Of a stretch of DNA of 64,000 nucleotides, positions 37,800 to 44,873 are shown piece after piece. Each line of letters opens with the position of its first letter. Position 1 is the first letter of the stretch. Below the pieces are notes generated by a model that was given only the letters and a program-made list of their open reading frames with translations, had not been told where the DNA came from and searched no databases. This DNA is from Pseudomonadota bacterium. GTDB lineage: Bacteria > Pseudomonadota > Gammaproteobacteria > Burkholderiales > Burkholderiaceae_F. Location of the stretch: positions 62,001 through 126,000 of the forward strand of contig JAKBZN010000002.1 in the NCBI GenBank assembly GCA_021842465.1, in the 5' to 3' direction. Position numbers and translations under genes: made by a program.

Positions 37800-38486
37800 A
37801 TGAAAACCAAGGCAGAGAGGACCTTCATGAAACGGCAACGCGGGATTGGGGCATTGCTTGGGGTGCTGTTGCTGGGGACGGCGGGGCTGGCGCAGGCGGA
37901 CACGTTTGTTGGGGTATTGCCGACGACGCCGGGTGGAACGAACTATCAGGCGTATTACGATTCGACGACGAATCTTACGTGGCTGGCGAATGCCGACATG
38001 AACGGCTTGATGACTTGGTCGGCGGCTAATACGTGGGCATCGAGCCTGGACATCAATGGCGTCACGGGATGGACGCTGCCGACGACGACGCCCAACTCAT
38101 CAAACTCCGCACTGGACTGTTTCGGCTACAACTGCACGGGCAGCCAGATGGGGAATCTCTTTTACAACGGGCTGGGCGGGACGGCGAGGAATTCCATCAC
38201 GACCAGCCACAACAGCAACTACAACGATTTTTCCAACGTCCAGTCCGGCCTCTATTGGTCGGCCACGGAGTACGCGCCCAATGCCAACGGCGCGTGGGGC
38301 TTCAATTTCGGCAATGGCGGCCAGGGCGTCGGCAGTAATACCGATAGTTTGTATGCGTGGGCTGTGCACTCGGGCGATGTCGGCGCGCCGGCGACCGGAG
38401 TCCCGGAGCCCGGCGTGCTGGGGCTGATGGGGATGGCGATTGTGGGCGCAGGCCTCGCGGCGCGGCGACGCTTGGCACTTCGGTAA
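37800..38486 (+). CDS. DGR target: PEP-CTERM surface protein with variable C-type-lectin-like (DUF1566) domain
   Basis: 228 residues from ATG 37800 (AAAGGA upstream); ATG 37827, with AGAGG upstream, is equally plausible and gives a cleaner signal peptide (MKRQRGIGALLGVLLLGTAG). Residues 35-195 form a DUF1566/Lcl-type domain (YYDSTTNLTWLANADMN, GVTGWTLPT), a C-type-lectin-like fold used by DGRs to display variability. Residues 146-192 are encoded by the variable repeat. The end, VPEPGVLGLMGMAIVGAG plus an arginine-rich tail, is a PEP-CTERM sorting signal, so the protein should be handled by an exosortase and shown at the cell surface or in the matrix. Its ligand is unknown. Confidence 0.9.
   Translation: MKTKAERTFMKRQRGIGALLGVLLLGTAGLAQADTFVGVLPTTPGGTNYQAYYDSTTNLTWLANADMNGLMTWSAANTWASSLDINGVTGWTLPTTTPNSSNSALDCFGYNCTGSQMGNLFYNGLGGTARNSITTSHNSNYNDFSNVQSGLYWSATEYAPNANGAWGFNFGNGGQGVGSNTDSLYAWAVHSGDVGAPATGVPEPGVLGLMGMAIVGAGLAARRRLALR
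38235..38374 (+). repeat. DGR variable repeat (VR)
   Basis: These 140 bases align without gaps to the template repeat at 39107-39246. Of 21 differences, 20 lie at adenines of the template (most are A to G, with some A to T or C); the single exception is a G-to-T change at 38339. The first twelve and last 27 bases are identical in both copies. Variable codons are concentrated in loop residues (AAC in the template, GGC, CTC or GTC here), whereas Trp, Tyr and Phe framework codons are unchanged. Confidence 0.93.
38381..38390. promoter_or_regulatory. Perfect palindrome just after the variable repeat
   Basis: CGGCGCGCCG starts seven bases after the last base shared by VR and TR, inside the target gene. 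DGRs of the Bordetella phage type need a short hairpin or cruciform at this place for efficient retrohoming. The sequence is GC-rich, so chance is possible. Confidence 0.35.
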
Positions 38487-38551
38487 TTCGAGGGATTCGG
38501 CTCTTTTGAGGGGGTGCAGGGGGAGACCTCCCCCTGCGGGTCGTCGTGCCT

Positions 38552-38568
38552 TGTCGGGAATTTTTACA
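38552..38568 (+). promoter_or_regulatory. Second TGTCGRRAWTTTTTACA motif, upstream of avd
   Basis: TGTCGGGAATTTTTACA differs at three or four positions from the motif upstream of the target gene and ends two bases before the likely avd start. It might control avd and the template RNA together with the target, or be a leftover of a duplicated PEP-CTERM promoter. Confidence 0.4.
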
Positions 38569-38570
38569 CC

Positions 38571-38921
38571 GTGGCCCGGTACGAGCATCTGCCGATCTAC
38601 AAACAGGCGCTGGACGTGGCGGTGCACTTCGAGAAGGTGGTGGCGGGTTTCAGCCGCTATCACAAGTACACGCTGGGCACGGAATTGCGCAACAAGAGCC
38701 GGCAGGCGGTGACGCTGGTCATCAAGGCCAATGCCGCGCGCGACAAGCGGGAGCAACTGCTCGCCTTGCGCGACTGTCTCGACGAATTGCTGATCGTGAT
38801 GCGCATCGCCAAGGAAGCGCGGGCCTTCAAGAGCTTCGAGTCGTTTACCTACGCCGTCGAGCAGGTCGTATCGGTTTGCAGACAGAACGAAGGGTGGTTA
38901 CGCAGTACGCAAAAGGCGTGA
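38571..38921 (+). CDS. avd: DGR accessory variability protein Avd (four-helix bundle)
   Basis: 116 residues from GTG 38571; an in-frame GTG at 38514 would add 19 residues of non-family character. The sequence (VARYEHLPIYKQALDVAVHF, FSRYHKYTLGTELRNKSRQAV, EQLLALRDCLDELLIVMRIA) is the four-helix 'S23-like' Avd family. In the Bordetella phage DGR, Avd forms a basic pentamer that binds the RT and template RNA and is required for mutagenic retrohoming. The rich Arg/Lys content here agrees. It lies between target and template repeat, the usual order. Confidence 0.9.
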   Translation: MARYEHLPIYKQALDVAVHFEKVVAGFSRYHKYTLGTELRNKSRQAVTLVIKANAARDKREQLLALRDCLDELLIVMRIAKEARAFKSFESFTYAVEQVVSVCRQNEGWLRSTQKA

Positions 38922-39106
38922 ACGCGAGGGGGCCTGAATCGCAGCTTTGCGGGCGCAAGCCGAAGGCCGCGAGCGAGCCGATGTGTCATTGTGCGCCTGT
39001 CCCGCCGGGATCCGTACACCGGCATGTCGATACAGGGCGCGCTACCCGTTCACCGGGATGCGCGTCCGGTGGGGCGGAGGATTCTCCGCCGGAAAGTGGA
39101 CGGGCA

Positions 39107-39246
39107 AACGTCCAGTCCAACAACTATTGGTCGGCCACGGAGTACGCGCCCAATACCAACAACGCGTGGAACTTCAATTTCAACAATGGCAACCAGAACA
39201 ACGACAATAAGACCAATAGTTTGTATGCGTGGGCTGTGCACTCGGG
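39107..39246 (+). repeat. DGR template repeat (TR)
   Basis: 140 bases, 872 bases downstream of the variable repeat and in the same direction. It contains 44 adenines, most in 15 AAC/AAT codons of the frame matching the target; 20 of these adenines are changed in VR. The TR ends four bases before the RT start codon; its own in-frame stop (TGA 39251-39253) overlaps that ATG. The 185 bases before it (38922-39106) carry no gene and probably form the 5' part of the template RNA. Confidence 0.93.
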
Positions 39247-39249
39247 AGA

Positions 39250-40731
39250 ATGATCGCCCTTGATCTTTCGCTGGAGAATTTGTACCGGCAGTATCACCGC
39301 TGCCGGCGCAACAAGCGAAACACCGCCAACGCCTTGCGCTTCGAGGCCGAGCAGGAGAAGAACCTGGTCGCGCTGCAGGAAGCACTGGTGACGCGCAGCT
39401 ACCGCCCCGGCCGTTCTGTCTGCTTTTTTGCAACCAAGCCCAAGCTGCGCGAGATCTTCGCCGCCGATTTCCGCGACCGGGTGGTGCACCACCTGCTGGT
39501 GGAGTACCTGGAAGGCATCTGGGAGCCCGTCTTCATCCACGATTCCTACGCCTGCCGCAAGGGCAAGGGCGTGCATGCCGCGGTGGATCGTTTGCAGAGC
39601 TTCCTGCGCCAAGCTACGGCAAACGGAACGCGGCCAGCCTGGTTCCTGCAACTCGACGTGCGCAACTTCTTCATGCGCATCGACAAGGACATCCTGTTTG
39701 GCATGCTTGCGCGCAAGCTCCGGGACGAAACGGCGCTCTGGCTCACGCGCACGCTGGTATATCACGATTGCACCGAAGAGTTCGTGCTGCGCGGTAAACC
39801 CGCCCTGATGGATGCCATACCGCCGCACAAGACACTCTTCGCCGCCGAGCCGAACAAGGGATTGCCGATCGGCAACCTCAACAGCCAGTTCTTTGCCAAC
39901 GTGTACCTGAACGGCCTCGACCAGTTCGTCAAGCACGAACTCCGATGCCGGCACTATCTTCGCTACTGCGACGATTTCGTCCTGCTCGCCAACGACCCGG
40001 AGATCCTGCGCGATTGGCAAGCGCGCATCGAGAGCTATCTGCGAGACGATCTCGCGCTGGAACTCAACCGCAAGCAGCGCCTGGCGCCGGTGTCCAACGG
40101 CGTGGATTTCCTGGGCTACATCGTGCGTCGCGATTACATGCTCGTGCGGCGGCGGGTGGTAAACAACCTCAAGGCCAAGCTGCGGGACTATGAGGCCCGC
40201 AACGTTGCCGACCGAGGCGATGCGCTTTGCTACCGGCTTGACGAATCGCGGCTCGATGCGCTGGCTTCCACGTTGTCCTCCTATCTCGGGCACTTGAAGC
40301 GAGCCTCCAGCTGGCGGCTGTGGCAGGCGCTGTGGCAGCGGTTCGGGTTTCTCCAGCTGGTTTTCGATTTCGACCCGGCGCGCTGGAAGCTCGTGCGCAA
40401 GTTTCCCGTGCCCGCCGATCTCAATACCGTGCGCCGGCAGTACCGCCATCTCCGCTGGCGGTTTCCGCAGGATGCGCTGTTTTTCCGTGTCGGGCGCTTT
40501 TACGAGTGCTATGACATCCGCGAGCCGGAATGGGTCTCGCACCTCGGCTTGAAGCGCATGGGCTGGACGCGCCGGGGCGCGCGCTGGGGTTTCCCGCGGT
40601 CGCATCTCGAACGCAATCTCGCGGCTGCGCTCGCCGCCGGTTTCCGCGTGCTGCTGATTGGCGAGCGCGAAGGCGAACACGGTCGCCCGCGAAGGCGCGT
40701 GCCGATATGCCGGCTTGTTCCGCACGGCTGA
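39250..40731 (+). CDS. DGR reverse transcriptase with a C-terminal MutS domain I-like module
   Basis: 493 residues from ATG 39250. The RT core has catalytic Asp136 in LQLDVRNFF, the DGR-type motif 4 GLPIGNLNSQ (204-213; retrons and group II introns usually have Q-G in place of I-G-N) and the active site Y239-C-D-D. After a thumb region to about 330 and a linker helix region, residues ~395-493 resemble MutS domain I: a QYRHLRWRFPQ opening, then LFFRVGRFYECYD, which preserves the Phe-x-Glu mismatch wedge (Phe417, Glu419), then RGARWGFPRSHLERNLAAAL and VLLIGERE. The enzyme copies the template RNA with adenine errors. A GTG at 39229 inside TR is an alternative start. Confidence 0.9.
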   Translation: MIALDLSLENLYRQYHRCRRNKRNTANALRFEAEQEKNLVALQEALVTRSYRPGRSVCFFATKPKLREIFAADFRDRVVHHLLVEYLEGIWEPVFIHDSYACRKGKGVHAAVDRLQSFLRQATANGTRPAWFLQLDVRNFFMRIDKDILFGMLARKLRDETALWLTRTLVYHDCTEEFVLRGKPALMDAIPPHKTLFAAEPNKGLPIGNLNSQFFANVYLNGLDQFVKHELRCRHYLRYCDDFVLLANDPEILRDWQARIESYLRDDLALELNRKQRLAPVSNGVDFLGYIVRRDYMLVRRRVVNNLKAKLRDYEARNVADRGDALCYRLDESRLDALASTLSSYLGHLKRASSWRLWQALWQRFGFLQLVFDFDPARWKLVRKFPVPADLNTVRRQYRHLRWRFPQDALFFRVGRFYECYDIREPEWVSHLGLKRMGWTRRGARWGFPRSHLERNLAAALAAGFRVLLIGEREGEHGRPRRRVPICRLVPHG

Positions 40732-41339
40732 CCCGCGCTCCCATGGTGCTCAGTATTGGGTAGACGCGAGGACCCAAGTCCATCAGCAACGGTTCGTGCT
40801 TCTCCCCGGCGAGACGCGCGCCCACGTCGCTGTGATGCCCGGCAACGAGCTTGGCCGAGGCGCAAATCACTCGGCCCCCTGGGCGGCGGCTTACCGCCGC
40901 ATTGCCGGCACATTGCCCGCCGGCACCGATGTCGGCGCTGGCCGACCAGCACTCGTAGGTGCTACGGCAGGTGTCAGAGTGAAGCGGTCCCTCGAAAGAC
41001 AGCTTCGGAAGACGGGTGGTGGACTGCTCGTGGCCGGGTCCTGCCGGCCCAGGATGCACCGGAGCGGCCATTCCGCCATCCGCTGCCAGCGTGTAGCGGA
41101 CGACTGAGTGCCCGGCTACCGGGGGCCGGGAATTGCAACCCTGGTTTGCACGTAGCCTCCTTCCTGCGATGCCACGGCGTTTGCCACGCATTCCGGTGCA
41201 GGGCACCCGGAACGTGTGCGGGACACCCTTCCCACGCATCCGTCGCGCAGGGACGACACGTCGTGACATGCGCGAAGCCATCCCGCTCCAGGCGGAACGA
41301 AGCGTTCCCCCCAACTGCGCAGGGGGAACGCGGCTCCGA
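40732..41339. other. 608-bp gene-poor stretch between the DGR and cysN
   Basis: I see no gene with a believable start or family. It contains the right inverted copy of the flanking repeat (40857-40927). The minus-strand open frame across 40421-41314 contains a stretch with cysteine and glycine runs but runs antisense through the RT and is most likely decayed or chance. Confidence 0.5.
40857..40927 (-). repeat. Right, inverted copy of the DGR-flanking segment
   Basis: The reverse complement matches 37455-37526 at about 80 percent of positions. The GTCAGCCGT run near 37581 also recurs inverted at about 40726, next to the RT stop, so similarity extends beyond the core with interruptions. Confidence 0.6.
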
Positions 41340-42620
41340 TTACAACATCCCCGCCGCCACCGTATCGTTGTGCGCCGGATCGATGAGGATGAAGCTGCCC
41401 GTCGCCCGGAACTGCTCGTAGCGGTCGGCCGCGATCGGGTTTTGCGTGCCCAGCGCCAGGCGGACGATGTCGTTGGGCTCGACCCGGGCTTCGCCGGTCT
41501 CCCAATCGAGGGTTTCGATGTTCAGCCGCGCATGCACCGCGCCCACGCGTACCCGGGTTTCACGGGTCGCCTGTCGGAGCAGATATTCCCGGCGCGGGTC
41601 GAGCGGCTGCTGGCCGAGCCAGCAGACCATCGCTTCGGTACCGGCGCGGGCGGCCTGCGGGACGTGTTCCGGGTCCGCGAGCAGATCGCCGCGGGAGATG
41701 TCGATCTCGTCGACCAGAGAGAGCAACACGGACTCGCCGGCCACCGCACGGTCGCGCGCTTCCGTGCCGATCGCGATGGCCTGGACCCGCGATCGGGCGC
41801 CGGACGGGAATACGGCGATCTCGTCCCCGACCGCGACCGTGCCGGACTCGATCCGTCCGGCGTAGCCGCGGAAATCCGCCTGGGAAGGACGGCATACCCA
41901 CTGGACCGGGAAGCGCAGCGGCGCCTCGGCGTCGGCTTCGCGCGCCGGCGCGGCTTCCAGCATTTCGATCAGGGTCGGCCCTTCATACCATGCCAGTTCC
42001 GGTGCCCGGTCCACCACGTTCGCGCCGGTCAGCGCGGACAGCGGAATGTAGTCGACGTTCACGTGCAGCGAAGGGTGGCGCTCGAGCCAGGCGCGGAATT
42101 CGGCGGTGATTTCCGCGAACCGCTCCTGCGCGTGCTCGACGAGATCCATCTTGTTCACGGCCACGATGAGGTGGTGGACGCCGAGCAGGCCGGCGATGGT
42201 CGCGTGCCGGCGCGTCTGGGCGAGGATCCCCTTGCGCGCATCGACCAGCAGAACCGCTGCGTCCGCCGTCGAGGCGGCGGTGACCATGTTGCGCGTGTAC
42301 TGCACGTGGCCCGGACTGTCGGCGATGATGAACTTGCGTCGCGCGGTGGCGAAGTAGCGGTAGGCGACGTCGATTGTGATGCCTTGCTCGCGCTCGGCCA
42401 CCAGGCCGTCGGTGAGCAGCGAGAGGTCGACCGCCGAGAGCCCGCGGCGTTGCGCGTTGTGCTCGAGCGTCGCCAGCGTATCCGATAGCAGCGCCTTGGT
42501 GTCGTACAGCAGGCGCCCGATCAGGGTGCTCTTGCCGTCGTCGACGCTGCCGCAGGTGAGGAAGCGCAGTACGCCGAGATCTTCGGTGGGATGTCGTTGC
42601 GGTATGACGTCGCGTTTCAT
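41340..42620 (-). CDS. cysN: Sulfate adenylyltransferase subunit 1 (GTPase)
   Basis: 426 residues from ATG 42620, overlapping the cysD stop as TGATG. CysN is the regulatory GTPase of ATP sulfurylase. G motifs are GSVDDGKSTLIGRLL, DSPGHVQYTRNM and NKMDL. No APS-kinase (CysC) domain is fused, fitting direct reduction of APS by the adjacent cysH product. It is the last gene of the sulfate-reduction operon. Confidence 0.95.
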   Translation of the reverse strand: MKRDVIPQRHPTEDLGVLRFLTCGSVDDGKSTLIGRLLYDTKALLSDTLATLEHNAQRRGLSAVDLSLLTDGLVAEREQGITIDVAYRYFATARRKFIIADSPGHVQYTRNMVTAASTADAAVLLVDARKGILAQTRRHATIAGLLGVHHLIVAVNKMDLVEHAQERFAEITAEFRAWLERHPSLHVNVDYIPLSALTGANVVDRAPELAWYEGPTLIEMLEAAPAREADAEAPLRFPVQWVCRPSQADFRGYAGRIESGTVAVGDEIAVFPSGARSRVQAIAIGTEARDRAVAGESVLLSLVDEIDISRGDLLADPEHVPQAARAGTEAMVCWLGQQPLDPRREYLLRQATRETRVRVGAVHARLNIETLDWETGEARVEPNDIVRLALGTQNPIAADRYEQFRATGSFILIDPAHNDTVAAGML

Positions 42621-43570
42621 CAGAAGTACCCTTCGCGCTTGCGTTGTTCCATCGAGGCCTCGGACGTCTTGTCGTCCATCCGGGTCGCGCCGCGTTCGGT
42701 GAGCGTCGCGTCCATCGTTTCCGCGACGATCTCGTCGTAATTGGCGGCAGTCGATTCGACCGGGCAGGTGCAGGAGATGTCGCCGACCGTGCGGAAGCGC
42801 ACGCTTACCGTCTCGACCGTTTCCCCTTCCTTCGGCGGGGTGAGCGGCGTGACCGGGACGAGGGCGCCGTTGCGCCGGACCACCGGGCGCGGGTGGGCAA
42901 AATAGAGCGACGGCACTTCCAGCCCCTCGCGCGCGATGTACTGCCACACGTCGGTTTCCGTCCAGTTGCTGATCGGGAACACGCGCATGTGCTCTCCCGG
43001 GGCAACGCGCGCGTTGTAGAGGTTCCAGAGTTCCGGGCGCTGGTTCTTCGGATCCCATTGCCCCCAGCCGTCGCGGAAGCTGAATACGCGTTCCTTCGCG
43101 CGCGCTTTTTCCTCGTCGCGGCGGGCGCCGCCGATGCAGGCGTCGAAGCGGAATTCGGCGATCGCGTCGAGCAGGGTCACCGACTGGTGCTTGTTGCGCG
43201 ACTCGTCGGCGCTGCGCAGCACGATCCGGCCGCGCGCGATCGAATCATCGATGGTGCGGACGATGAGCCGCTCGCCCAGTTCGGCGGCCCGCCGGTCGCG
43301 GAATTCGATCACTTCGGGGAAGTTGTGCCCGGTGTCGACGTGCAGCAGCGGAAACGGGAAGCGCGCCGGGCGGAACGCCTTGGTGGCGAGGTGCAGCAGG
43401 ACGATGGAGTCCTTCCCCCCCGAAAACAGCAATGCCGGCTGCGCGCATTGGCCCGCGACCTCGCGCAGGATGTGGATGGCCTCCGACTCAAGCCAATCGA
43501 GATGGGACAGGCGAACGGGCGCCGCGGAAGGGTTTCCGGCCTTTGGCGACGGCTCGGCGACGAAACTCAT
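42620..43570 (-). CDS. cysD: Sulfate adenylyltransferase subunit 2
   Basis: 316 residues from ATG 43570, which overlaps the cysH stop as ATGA. The PP-loop LLFSGGKDSIVLLHLA, HVDTGHNFPEVIEFRD and FDACIGGARRDEEKARAKER are typical. With CysN it makes adenosine 5'-phosphosulfate from sulfate and ATP. Confidence 0.96.
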   Translation of the reverse strand: MSFVAEPSPKAGNPSAAPVRLSHLDWLESEAIHILREVAGQCAQPALLFSGGKDSIVLLHLATKAFRPARFPFPLLHVDTGHNFPEVIEFRDRRAAELGERLIVRTIDDSIARGRIVLRSADESRNKHQSVTLLDAIAEFRFDACIGGARRDEEKARAKERVFSFRDGWGQWDPKNQRPELWNLYNARVAPGEHMRVFPISNWTETDVWQYIAREGLEVPSLYFAHPRPVVRRNGALVPVTPLTPPKEGETVETVSVRFRTVGDISCTCPVESTAANYDEIVAETMDATLTERGATRMDDKTSEASMEQRKREGYF

Positions 43571-44286
43571 GCGAATTCTCCGGTTGGATTGCCGGCTGCG
43601 GCACGATGGCCCGCCGCCGGTTTGCGATGCAGCCCGCATTCCTTGGACTCGGGGTTCTCCCACCACCAGCGGCCGGCACGGATGTCCTCGCCGACGGCGA
43701 TGGCGCGCGTACAGGGCGCGCAGCCGATGCTGGGATAGAAGCGGTCGTGCAGGGTGTTATACGGCACGTCGTGGGCGCGGATGTAGTCCCAGACCTGCGT
43801 TTCCGACCAGTCGTGCAGGGGGTTGAACTTGTCCAGACCGCGCTCGGCGTCGAATTCCCGGGCCGGCAGCTGCGCCCGGGTCACCGCCTGCTGGGCGCGC
43901 ATGCCGGTGACCCAGGCGTGCTTGCCGGCGAGCGCGCGGGCAAGGGGCTCGACCTTGCGCACGGCGCAGCACGCCTTGCGGTTCTCCACCGAGGCATAGA
44001 AGCCGTTGATGCCGTTGGCGGCCACCAAGCGCCGCAATGCATCGGCGTCGGGGGCCCAGGTCTGGAAGCATCTGCCGTAGCGTTCTTCGACCTGCTGCAT
44101 CAGGGTGTGGGTCTCTTCCGGGAGGCGCCCGGTGTCGAGCGTGAAGATGTCGATGGCGAGCGCGTGCCGGCGGATGAGGTCGAGCAGAACCATGTCTTCC
44201 GCGCCGAAGCTCGTCGAAAAGGCGGCGGGCGCCTGCTCGGCCGCTTGGCGCAGCAGGGCCAGTGCGGAATCGATCTGCGCGTTCAT
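43567..44286 (-). CDS. cysH: Adenylylsulfate (APS) reductase, [4Fe-4S] type
   Basis: 239 residues. The cluster cysteines KACCAVRK and GCAPCTRA mark the APS-specific form; the C-terminal catalytic cysteine lies in SKECGLH. PP-loop-like FSTSFGAEDMVLL binds APS. It reduces APS to sulfite using thioredoxin. It overlaps both cysD and the DUF934 gene by four bases. Confidence 0.95.
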   Translation of the reverse strand: MNAQIDSALALLRQAAEQAPAAFSTSFGAEDMVLLDLIRRHALAIDIFTLDTGRLPEETHTLMQQVEERYGRCFQTWAPDADALRRLVAANGINGFYASVENRKACCAVRKVEPLARALAGKHAWVTGMRAQQAVTRAQLPAREFDAERGLDKFNPLHDWSETQVWDYIRAHDVPYNTLHDRFYPSIGCAPCTRAIAVGEDIRAGRWWWENPESKECGLHRKPAAGHRAAAGNPTGEFA

Positions 44287-44873
44287 GCCGAAACCTCTGT
44301 CCGCCGGAACCGCGGAAGCGGTTGATCCACGGACCCTTGGTAGCTGCCCGAAAAGACCTCGAACCCGCGCAGCGCCGTCTCGGGATCGCGGTCGGCGCGC
44401 AACACGAACGTGTCGAAGCCCACGCGGCGCAGTGCGAACAACTGATCCTGCAGGATGTCGCCGAATGCCCGCAGCTCGCCGCGCCAGCCGTAGCGGCCGC
44501 GCAGCAGGGCGGCCGTCGAGTATCCGCGCCCATCGGTGAATTTCGGAAAATGTACGCCGATCGCCTGGATCCGGGGGAACAGGGCGACGGCACGCTCCGG
44601 GTCATCGGTCGGGCCGAGCCAGACGCCGATGGGGCCCAGCTCCGGCAGTCGTTCGGCATGGGCCAGCGCCCGGTCGAGCGGCAGCAGGAGCGGGTGGCTG
44701 TGGGGAGCGCCGCCCGGCGAAAACTCGTCGATGATGTGTTCCTCGTCGATTTCGCGGCGGATTTCCCCCCAGCGCGCGTCATGTTCGACGACGTGCCAAT
44801 CGTCGGCGGCGATCTGCGGCCGGCCATCGATGAGTCGGATGATGCGATGCGGAGTGGGACGGGCTTCAGACAT
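44283..44873 (-). CDS. DUF934 protein of the sulfite reductase operon
   Basis: 196 residues from ATG 44873, overlapping cysI by 8 bases. The family is recognised by GVWLGPTDDPERAVALFPRI, VHFPKFTDGRGYSTAALLR and LRAFGDILQDQLFALRRVGFDTF. DUF934 proteins almost always sit between cysI and cysH in proteobacteria and are thought to help sulfite reduction, possibly in cofactor assembly or electron delivery. Confidence 0.9.
   Translation of the reverse strand: MSEARPTPHRIIRLIDGRPQIAADDWHVVEHDARWGEIRREIDEEHIIDEFSPGGAPHSHPLLLPLDRALAHAERLPELGPIGVWLGPTDDPERAVALFPRIQAIGVHFPKFTDGRGYSTAALLRGRYGWRGELRAFGDILQDQLFALRRVGFDTFVLRADRDPETALRGFEVFSGSYQGSVDQPLPRFRRTEVSA

Noticed and set aside
38546-39253. Plus-strand frame running through avd and the template repeat
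   Set aside because: Only the last part resembles protein, because it is the TR copy of the target; the rest reads avd out of frame. Kept as an observation, not a gene.
39250-40731. Retron or group II intron reverse transcriptase
   Set aside because: Motif 4 is GLPIGNLNSQ, and avd, VR and TR are present; no intron domains or msr/msd structure seen.
40421-41314. Minus-strand 297-codon frame as an extra DGR target
   Set aside because: It contains a glycine/cysteine stretch reminiscent of lectin-type variable regions, but over a third lies antisense to the RT and no TR-like adenine pattern could be shown.
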